Source: Pseudomonadota bacterium (GTDB taxonomy: Bacteria > Pseudomonadota > Gammaproteobacteria > UBA5335). From it: a DNA stretch of 64,000 bases. The stretch lies in assembly GCA_034189865.1 (NCBI GenBank), contig JAXHTV010000004.1, forward strand, positions 62,001 through 126,000, written 5' to 3'. The notes under the pieces are model-generated. The model was not told where the DNA came from and did not search any database. It worked only from the letters and a program-made list of their open reading frames with translations. This document shows, in pieces, positions 58,361 through 64,000 of this stretch. A program made the position numbers and the translations under genes. Within the stretch, counting starts at the first letter, position 1; each line of letters starts with the position of its first letter.

Positions 58361-59520
58361 ACTTCCCCCTTATGGGCCGAATCGGCTACTCCGAGATCAC
58401 CCGCAAAGGACGGCCGCGCCCAGGCGCGCCAACGCGCTACCCAGTGGGTGGGCCGGGACGAGGTCACCAAGCCCGCCAAGCCTCTGGGGAAAATCAAAAC
58501 CACGGCGACAAACAAAATGCCCATGAGGTAAAGCCACAAATCGGGATAGGACTCGGAGAGATAGGTCTTGCCGAAGTTCACCGCCAAAGTGCCGTAGACC
58601 GCGCCGATGAGCGAAGTTCGACCACCCACCGCAGTAAAGATGACCATCTCGATAGAGGGAACGATGCCGACGAAAGACGGTGACATGAACCCCACTTGCA
58701 GCGTGAACATGGCACCACCGATGGCGGAGAACAGTGCCGCCAGGCAGAACACGAAAATTTTGAGGTTCGCCACATCGTAGCCAGAGAACCGAACCCGATC
58801 CTCCTGGTCTCGCATGGCGACCAACAGCAGGCCCAGCTTGCTGCGCAGCACGGCGTGTCCCAGCAACAGACACGCGAGCAGCAACCCGCCATTGACGAAA
58901 TACAGCACGTAGCGAGCCGCATCCGTGCGGATGTCCCATCCGTGGAGGGTTCTCAGATCCGTGATCCCGTTAATGCCGCCGGTCAATCCCTGCTGGCCGA
59001 TGATCAACACGCTGAGAATCATGGCGATGGCCTGCGTGATGATGGCGAAATAAACGCCGCCGACCCGGCGCTTAAACATGGCGAACCCCAGAAAAAAGGC
59101 GAATAGGGTCGGCACCACCGCCATGGCCACCAGGGTGAAACTGAAACTGTAGAAAGGCTCCCAGAGCAACGGCAGTTCGGTGAGCTGGTTCCAGTCCATG
59201 AAATCGGGAATACCGGGTGTGGACTGAATGGCGGTGTTTTCCGGGGCCGAGGCTTCCAGTTTGAGGAACATCGCCATGCAGTAGCCGCCGAGGCCGAAAA
59301 ATACCCCTTGCCCCAAGCTGAGGATCCCGCCGTACCCCCAGCACAACACCAGCCCGACGGCAACAAAGGCGAATGTCAGGTATTTGCCGATCAGGTTCAA
59401 TCGAAAGATGTCGAACGTCAGTGGGAAAACCACCAGGATCAAGATCCCGACGATCACCAGACCCACCGTAAAGCGGTTTTTTTCGTCCAAAGTCGCCTTC
59501 CAGTTGAGCATGTAGAGCAC
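58357..59520 (-). CDS. urtC: Urea/short-chain amide ABC transporter permease UrtC-like
   Basis: The 387-residue LivM-type permease has about ten hydrophobic segments, with GYGGILSLGQGVFFGLGGYCMAM early and ISLGQ-type loops, a UrtC-characteristic insertion (SAPENTAIQSTPGIPDFMDWNQLTELPLLWEPFYSF) and the EAA-like region later (GTLAVNFGKTYLSESYP). It is separated from urtB by 3 nt. Confidence 0.93.
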   Translation of the reverse strand: MLYMLNWKATLDEKNRFTVGLVIVGILILVVFPLTFDIFRLNLIGKYLTFAFVAVGLVLCWGYGGILSLGQGVFFGLGGYCMAMFLKLEASAPENTAIQSTPGIPDFMDWNQLTELPLLWEPFYSFSFTLVAMAVVPTLFAFFLGFAMFKRRVGGVYFAIITQAIAMILSVLIIGQQGLTGGINGITDLRTLHGWDIRTDAARYVLYFVNGGLLLACLLLGHAVLRSKLGLLLVAMRDQEDRVRFSGYDVANLKIFVFCLAALFSAIGGAMFTLQVGFMSPSFVGIVPSIEMVIFTAVGGRTSLIGAVYGTLAVNFGKTYLSESYPDLWLYLMGILFVAVVLIFPRGLAGLVTSSRPTHWVARWRAWARPSFAGDLGVADSAHKGEV

Positions 59521-59523
59521 CTC

Positions 59524-60441
59524 CTAGCGGCGAACCTTGCTGACGAAAAGCCCTTCGGGACGAATCATCAGCACACCGACCACAAATACCAGCGTAAGAA
59601 CCTTGGCCATGGAGCCGGTCATAAAGAACTCCAGAATCGACTGGGCCTGCCCGATGCTAAAAGCAGACACCACCGTGCCGACGATGCTGGCCGCCCCGCC
59701 GAACACCACCACCAGGAAAGTGTCGACGATATAGAGCGAACCACTGGTGGGACCGGTCGAGGCGATCGTGGTGAACGCTGCCCCGGCAATACCGGCGAAC
59801 CCACAGCCGAACGCGAAAGTCATCCGGTCCACGCCGGCGGTATCGATGCCGACGGCACCGGCAATGGCCCGATTCTGGGTCGTGGCTCGGACCTGGAGGC
59901 CCCAACGCGAACGGAACAGCAATAAACCCACGCCGGCCGTGACCGCCAACGCCAGACCCAACACGAACAGGCCGCTAATGGGTATGTCGATCATCTCCGC
60001 CGGCTGAACCGAACCCATCAGCCAGTCCGGCAAGGCCGGACTGACTTCCCGGGCGCCGAATGACTGACGGAAAATTTGCTGCAAAATCAGGCTCACACCC
60101 CACGTCGCCAGCAAAGTATCAAGTGGACGCGCGTAGAGGTGTCTGATGATGAAATACTCCAGCACCCACCCCACGGCGGCTGCCACCAAGAACGCCGCAA
60201 CCAAGGCGAACAAAAAGTACTCATCCAGAAAGTCATAACGTTCAGCGATGGTCGAAAGCAGGTAGGTGGTGTAAGCACCGATAGCCATGAACTCGCCATG
60301 CGCCATGTTGATGACGCCCATCTGACCGAAGATAATCGCCAGACCCAGCGCCATGAGCAGCAACACGCTAAACAGGCTCAATCCGGCGAAACCTTGCATG
60401 ATCAGGATCGCGAACATCTCCGAAGTATTGAGATCGCTCAT
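59524..60441 (-). CDS. urtB: Urea/short-chain amide ABC transporter permease UrtB-like
   Basis: The 305-residue LivH-type permease begins in SLFSVLLLMALGLAIIFGQMGVINMAHGEFMAIGAY, the classical LivH signature, followed by further helices and the loop GVQVRATTQNRAIAGAVGIDTAGVDRMTFAFG. No urea-specific N-terminal extension is present, so this is a standard 305-aa permease. It is downstream of urtA after an 89-nt gap. Confidence 0.93.
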   Translation of the reverse strand: MSDLNTSEMFAILIMQGFAGLSLFSVLLLMALGLAIIFGQMGVINMAHGEFMAIGAYTTYLLSTIAERYDFLDEYFLFALVAAFLVAAAVGWVLEYFIIRHLYARPLDTLLATWGVSLILQQIFRQSFGAREVSPALPDWLMGSVQPAEMIDIPISGLFVLGLALAVTAGVGLLLFRSRWGLQVRATTQNRAIAGAVGIDTAGVDRMTFAFGCGFAGIAGAAFTTIASTGPTSGSLYIVDTFLVVVFGGAASIVGTVVSAFSIGQAQSILEFFMTGSMAKVLTLVFVVGVLMIRPEGLFVSKVRR

Positions 60442-60530
60442 CTTCTGACTCCCAATCGGTTGGCTGGCATCTTTGGGGGGCGGGACCGATCCGCCGGCGG
60501 AAAACCGGACCGACGGATCGGTGGCGGTGA

Positions 60531-61778
60531 CTACTGATAACCCTCGGGGAACGGATCCGGCTCGATCAGCCCGGACTCATAGACGACATCCACTTGGCCG
60601 TCTTTACGCCAACGTCCGACCCGCAACTTGCTCCACAAGTGGTGGTTGGGATGAACCTTGACGTAACCTTCCGGTGCGGTATCCAACTCGATGTCAGGAG
60701 AAGCCGCGACAACCTTGTCCACATCAAAACTCCCGGCGCGTTCGACCGCCGCCTTCCATAACCAGGGCCCCAGATAAGCCGCCTGGGTGACATCACCAAT
60801 GACGCTGTCCTCGCCATACTTATCCTTGAACGCCGCGACGAAAGCTTCGTTATTGGGGTTATCCAAAGTTTGGAAGTACTTCATTGCCGAGTAGAAGCCC
60901 TCGACGTTTTCACCGCCGATTCCCTTGACCTCGTCTTCAGTGGTGGAGATGGTGAGCAACGTCCACTTGTCGCCGGTGATGCCGGCGGCCTTGAGTTGTT
61001 TAAACCAGGACACATTGCTGCCGCCGACGACGATGCTGTAAATCACGTCTGGCTTGCGCAGCTTGATTTTGTTGATGAGCGAGCGAAAGTTGGTGTGACC
61101 CAGCGGGTAGTACTCCTCGCCAACCACCTTGCCCTTCAGGACGTTCTCGATATGTTTACGGGCGATTTTGTTGGAGGTGCGCGGCCAGATGTAATCCGAC
61201 CCGATGAGAAAGAAGGTCTTGGCGTCTTTTTCTTCGGCCACCCAATCCAGACCGGCGATGATTTGCTGCGTGGCCTCCTGACCGGTGTAAATCACATTCT
61301 TGGATTGCTCCAGGCCCTCATAGAAGGTCGGGTAATAGAGCAGGCCGTTTTCTTTCTCGAACACCGGCAGGACTGCTTTGCGCGACGCCGATGTCCAACA
61401 CCCGAAGACCGTCGCGACCCGATCGTTGACCAGCAGCTTGCGGGATTTTTCAGCGAAGGTCGGCCAGTCGCTGGCGCCGTCTTCTTTGATCACCTTAATC
61501 TGCCGCCCCAGTACGCCACCCATGGCGTTGATCTGTTCGATGGCCAAAAGCTCGGCCTGAATCGAGCCGATCTCGCTGATGGCCATGGTGCCGGTGGCGG
61601 AATGCAGATCACCGACCGTGACCGTGGTATCGGTGACCGCCAATCCGGTGGTGTTGACTTCACTGGTGGGATACTCGGTTGCGTGTCCGGGCGCCGCCAG
61701 CCACGTCGCCGCGAGAATCGCCAGCGCTGAACTGCGCCAGCGCCGGAAGCAAGTCAGTCGGGTCTTGGTCGTCGTCAT
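60531..61778 (-). CDS. urtA: Urea/short-chain amide ABC transporter substrate-binding protein
   Basis: The 415-residue periplasmic binding protein has a signal peptide (FRRWRSSALAILAATWLAAPGHA) and the UrtA/AmiC/FmdD features: VTVGDLHSATGTMAISE, GCWTSASRKAVLPVFEKENGLLYYPTFYEG, FLIGSDYIWPRTSN, EEYYPLGHTNF and EGFYSAMKYFQTLDNP. UrtA and FmdD (amide-binding) are close relatives; the downstream formamidase favours an amide ligand, or both. It is the first gene of urtABCDE-fmdAB and has GAGGAGC at good spacing before the ATG. Confidence 0.93.
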   Translation of the reverse strand: MTTTKTRLTCFRRWRSSALAILAATWLAAPGHATEYPTSEVNTTGLAVTDTTVTVGDLHSATGTMAISEIGSIQAELLAIEQINAMGGVLGRQIKVIKEDGASDWPTFAEKSRKLLVNDRVATVFGCWTSASRKAVLPVFEKENGLLYYPTFYEGLEQSKNVIYTGQEATQQIIAGLDWVAEEKDAKTFFLIGSDYIWPRTSNKIARKHIENVLKGKVVGEEYYPLGHTNFRSLINKIKLRKPDVIYSIVVGGSNVSWFKQLKAAGITGDKWTLLTISTTEDEVKGIGGENVEGFYSAMKYFQTLDNPNNEAFVAAFKDKYGEDSVIGDVTQAAYLGPWLWKAAVERAGSFDVDKVVAASPDIELDTAPEGYVKVHPNHHLWSKLRVGRWRKDGQVDVVYESGLIEPDPFPEGYQ

Positions 61779-61842
61779 ATTCTGCTCCTCAAGATGTGGA
61801 TGCGCGTCTGTGTCATCCGCCGAGGTGGATCAGCGGGACCCA

Positions 61843-61856
61843 ATGACCACGGTCAT
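61843..61856. promoter_or_regulatory. Inverted repeat ATGACC-AC-GGTCAT near the urtA start
   Basis: Two 6-bp half sites separated by 2 nt, 65 bp upstream of the urtA ATG. A possible operator for the amide operon; no regulator is identified. Confidence 0.45.
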
Positions 61857-61892
61857 ACCGGGGCGAGAGGTCCGAGCCGGATGGGTCTGACC

Positions 61893-61912
61893 GATGGAAA
61901 ACCATTTCCATC
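61893..61912. promoter_or_regulatory. Inverted repeat GATGGAAA-N4-TTTCCATC
   Basis: Perfect 8-bp half sites with a 4-nt centre, 115 bp upstream of urtA. The size and spacing are those of a dimer-binding operator. Confidence 0.5.
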
Positions 61913-61954
61913 GCGATGCCGCATCAGGAAATCACCGCTTGAGGGAGGGAGACA

Positions 61955-61972
61955 ATACGTCAATTGACGTAT
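61955..61972. promoter_or_regulatory. Perfect 18-bp palindrome ATACGTCAATTGACGTAT
   Basis: The 18 bases are fully self-complementary with no central spacer, and lie roughly mid-way in the 475-bp divergent region. The A+T-rich flanks and full symmetry fit a dimeric regulator site, for example a response regulator of the adjacent sensor. Confidence 0.6.
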
Positions 61973-62035
61973 ACCCAGCCGGCTGGACAGATCGCACTGG
62001 GACAATCAGCGAAGGGATTCGCTTGGCGCATCGCG

Positions 62036-62051
62036 GGTGCGATATCGCACC
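62036..62051. promoter_or_regulatory. Perfect 16-bp palindrome GGTGCGATATCGCACC
   Basis: Fully self-complementary, 63 bp downstream of the end of the 18-bp palindrome and about 200 bp before the NCS1-like ATG. Its half-site sequence differs from the other dyads, so a different regulator would be expected. Confidence 0.5.
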
Positions 62052-62253
62052 ATCGGGGCGCATTCAGGCTGAGCCGGCAAACCAACATGGCCAGAAGAGC
62101 CATGAATTTCCCGCTATCAGCCGAAATGGAACATAAATTGCTAAAAACCTGACGATCACTGCGCCATGCAACCCCCATCGCACAAAGCGCGCACCCTACG
62201 GACCCGTGCCCGAACGAGGGTCGTCTCACGCAGGCCCACGCAAGGACCGCCGC

Positions 62254-64000
62254 ATGCCGCTCCAAATCGTCAAAACCCGGCGGGACTACAACGCCTGGGT
62301 CGCCAACGAGATGCTGGAAGACTACGCACTGCGTTACGCGCCGCGGTCTTTTCGCAAATGGTCGGAGTTTCGTGTCGCCAACACCGCCCTGGGCTCGATC
62401 TCGTTTCTCGCGTTGGAAGCCATCGGCGGCACGCTCACGCTCGCTTACGGTTTTACCAACGCGTTTTGGGCCATTCTCGCCGTCAGTATCATCATCTTCC
62501 TCACCGGCCTGCCCATCAGCTACTACGCTGCCCGCTACAACATCGACGTCGATTTACTCACGCGCGGCGCCGGCTTCGGCTATATCGGCTCGACCATCAC
62601 CTCGCTGATTTACGCCTCGTTCACCTTCATCTTCTTTGCGCTGGAAGCCGCCATCATGTCGCTGGCGCTGAGTTTGTACTTTGACATCCCCATCGCACTG
62701 TCTTATGTCATCAGCGCGCTCGTGGTCATCCCGCTGGTTCTGTTCGGAATCACCTGGATCAGCCGCTTTCAACTGATCACCCAGCCTATCTGGCTCATTC
62801 TTTTGTTTCTGCCGTACTTCGCGGTGATGCACCAAAATCCCGGCTTGCTCAGCGATTTGCTGACCTTCCGCGGTCAATCGGAAAATGGCACTGAGTTTGA
62901 TCCGCTACTATTCGGCGCAGCCAGCGCCGTTGCCTTTGCCCTCATCGCCCAGATTGGTGAGCAGGCGGACTTTCTGCGATTCCTCCCGGATCTGACAGCG
63001 AAAAACCGCTACCGGTGGTGGAGTGCGATGCTGCTGGCCGGGCCGGGTTGGATCGTGTTGGGTTTCGCCAAACTGCTCGGCGGCGCATTTTTGGCGTTTG
63101 TGGCCATTCAGCACCAAGTGATGCCGGAAAAAGCCGTCGAGCCGACGCAAATGTATCTGGTGGTCTTTCAGTATGTGTTTCCTGACCCCGCCGACGCGTT
63201 ATTGATCGCCACAATCTTCGTGCTGATCTCGCAACTGAAAATCAATGTCACCAATGCCTACGCCGGGTCGCTGGCCTGGTCCAATTTCTTCTCCCGGCTG
63301 ACCCACAACCACCCCGGCCGGGTGGTGTGGCTGGTGTTGAACGTGCTCATCGCCCTGCTGCTGATGATGTTGGGCGTATTCGAAACCCTGGAGAATGTCC
63401 TCGGCCTCTACGCCAATGTCGCCATCGCCTGGGTCGGGGCGCTGGTCGCGGATTTGGTCATCAACAAACCGTTAGGACTGAGCCCCGCGCGGATCGAGTT
63501 TCGGCGGGCCTATCTGCATGACATCAACCCGGTCGGTGTCGGGGCCATGGGCATCGCCTCAATCCTATCTCTGTGCGCCTATTTGGGGTTCTTTGGAACG
63601 GTGGCGGCGGCCTTCGCCCCCTATATTGCCTTGACGGCGGCTTTTGTCTCGGCACCGGCGATCGCCTGGATCACCGGCGGGCGCTACTACATCGCGGAGC
63701 GGACCGAGCCCGATCGACCCTATGATCAAGCGGCGCAGGCTTGCACCGTATGCGGCAAGCATTACGAACACGAAGATACCGCCTTCTGTCCGGCCTATCG
63801 CGGACCGATCTGCTCCCTTTGCTGCACACTCGACGCCCGCTGCGAAGATGCGTGCAAGCAAACGCCCCGGTTCAGCGAATTGCTCGGACGGCTTTTACCC
63901 AGAGCAACTCGCGGCTATTTGTCACCCAAGACCAGCCGAAATTTCGTCGAGTATATGCTCGTTCTCGGCAGCATCAGTGCGCTGATGGCCATCACCTTTT
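62254..64000 (+). CDS. NCS1 permease-like protein with cysteine cluster, probable transporter-type sensor (runs past window end)
   Basis: The ATG at 62254 opens a frame without a stop for 582 codons to the window edge. Residues 1 to about 470 form a 12-helix-like domain resembling the NCS1 purine/cytosine permease family: an N-terminal EDYALRYAPRSFRKWSEFR, GSISFLALEAIGGTLTLAYGF, LTRGAGFGYIGSTITSLIYAS, IAQIGEQADFLRFLPD and NVTNAYAGSLAWSNFFSRL. Residues 497-534 contain nine cysteines in C-x2-C-x11-C-x7-C-x2-CC-x5-C-x3-C. A new hydrophobic segment begins at about residue 565 (FVEYMLVLGSISALMAIT). True NCS1 transporters end near 450-500 aa, so the frame continues as something else; a histidine kinase is my inference. 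It is divergent from the amide operon. Confidence 0.85.
   Translation, partial: MPLQIVKTRRDYNAWVANEMLEDYALRYAPRSFRKWSEFRVANTALGSISFLALEAIGGTLTLAYGFTNAFWAILAVSIIIFLTGLPISYYAARYNIDVDLLTRGAGFGYIGSTITSLIYASFTFIFFALEAAIMSLALSLYFDIPIALSYVISALVVIPLVLFGITWISRFQLITQPIWLILLFLPYFAVMHQNPGLLSDLLTFRGQSENGTEFDPLLFGAASAVAFALIAQIGEQADFLRFLPDLTAKNRYRWWSAMLLAGPGWIVLGFAKLLGGAFLAFVAIQHQVMPEKAVEPTQMYLVVFQYVFPDPADALLIATIFVLISQLKINVTNAYAGSLAWSNFFSRLTHNHPGRVVWLVLNVLIALLLMMLGVFETLENVLGLYANVAIAWVGALVADLVINKPLGLSPARIEFRRAYLHDINPVGVGAMGIASILSLCAYLGFFGTVAAAFAPYIALTAAFVSAPAIAWITGGRYYIAERTEPDRPYDQAAQACTVCGKHYEHEDTAFCPAYRGPICSLCCTLDARCEDACKQTPRFSELLGRLLPRATRGYLSPKTSRNFVEYMLVLGSISALMAITF

Larger units (their letters stand above)
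61779..62253. other. 475-bp divergent regulatory region (urtA and NCS1-like gene)
   Basis: It separates the urtABCDE-fmdAB operon (-) from the transporter-like sensor gene (+). No reading frame has protein character. It contains four dyads: ATGACC-AC-GGTCAT (61843-61856), GATGGAAA-ACCA-TTTCCATC (61893-61912), ATACGTCAATTGACGTAT (61955-61972) and GGTGCGATATCGCACC (62036-62051). Both transcription starts must lie here. I could not match a clear -35/-10 or sigma-54 pair. Confidence 0.7.

Noticed and set aside
61779-62253. Sigma-54 (-24/-12) promoter for the amide operon
   Set aside because: GG and GC pairs near 62025-62040 have 12 rather than 10 bases between them; no other match found by eye.
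62166-62684. 172-codon plus-strand frame at the start of the NCS1-like gene
   Set aside because: Out of frame with the long open frame from 62254, whose product has membrane helices and family motifs; the shorter frame is Arg/His-rich with no such features.

Overview
The window is a G+C-rich, gene-dense bacterial chromosome segment. It has 56 protein genes (two cut by the window edges), seven tRNA genes, and no insertion sequence, prophage or CRISPR array that I can see. Several gene orders are typical of Gammaproteobacteria: gloB-yafS-rnhA-dnaQ, tig-clpP-clpX-lon-hupB-ppiD, cysS/ppi/lpxH, and leuCDB-asd-fimV-truA-trpF-...-accD-folC-SPOR-cvpA-purF-metZ. The last order, with metZ after purF and trpB-trpA between trpF and accD, resembles Pseudomonas-like and purple-sulfur-like lineages more than enterics. 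I infer a free-living gammaproteobacterium, possibly marine or halophilic because of the Mrp/Mbh-type cation antiporter. The genus cannot be read from this window.

Layout. 1-7039 (+): a tightly overlapping operon for an Mrp/Mbh-type cation/proton antiporter arm with three separate NuoL/M/N-like subunits, a free-standing MbhD/E-like subunit with an apparent ATC start, and a small unknown membrane protein. 7041-12519: dnaQ, rnhA and yafS (-), then gloB, mltD and fabI (+). 12532-23647 (-): a dicarboxylate/amino-acid:cation symporter, then the proteostasis block ppiD, hupB, lon, clpX, clpP, tig, with tRNA-Asp and tRNA-Val between ppiD and hupB and five more tRNAs (Leu, Lys, His, Arg, Pro) upstream of tig. 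24052-29367: folD (+), cysS and gltX (-), a periplasmic cyclophilin and lpxH (+). 29388-46916 (-): a long housekeeping block for methionine, purine, folate, fatty acid, tryptophan and leucine synthesis, plus fimV, truA and asd. 47024-54820: a mixed region with a LysR regulator divergent from leuC, a cupin, a second LysR regulator divergent from a GST (frameshifted at a run of nine C) and a nitronate monooxygenase, an alpha/beta hydrolase, a PQQ-type beta-propeller protein and a ferritin-like metal-dependent hydrolase.

55199-64000 is the most interesting part. A five-gene branched-chain/urea-type ABC transporter (urtABCDE-like) runs leftward into a formamidase (fmdA) and an FmdB-like zinc-ribbon protein with a His-rich tail, so the locus looks like an uptake and hydrolysis system for short amides or urea. 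Divergent from it is a large open frame, still open at the window end after 582 codons. It joins an NCS1 (purine/cytosine permease)-like membrane domain to a nine-cysteine cluster and the start of another membrane segment. I infer a transporter-like sensor, possibly continuing into a histidine kinase, that regulates the amide locus. The 475-bp gap between the two transcription units contains four dyad symmetries, two of them perfect palindromes of 18 and 16 bp, which are good operator candidates.
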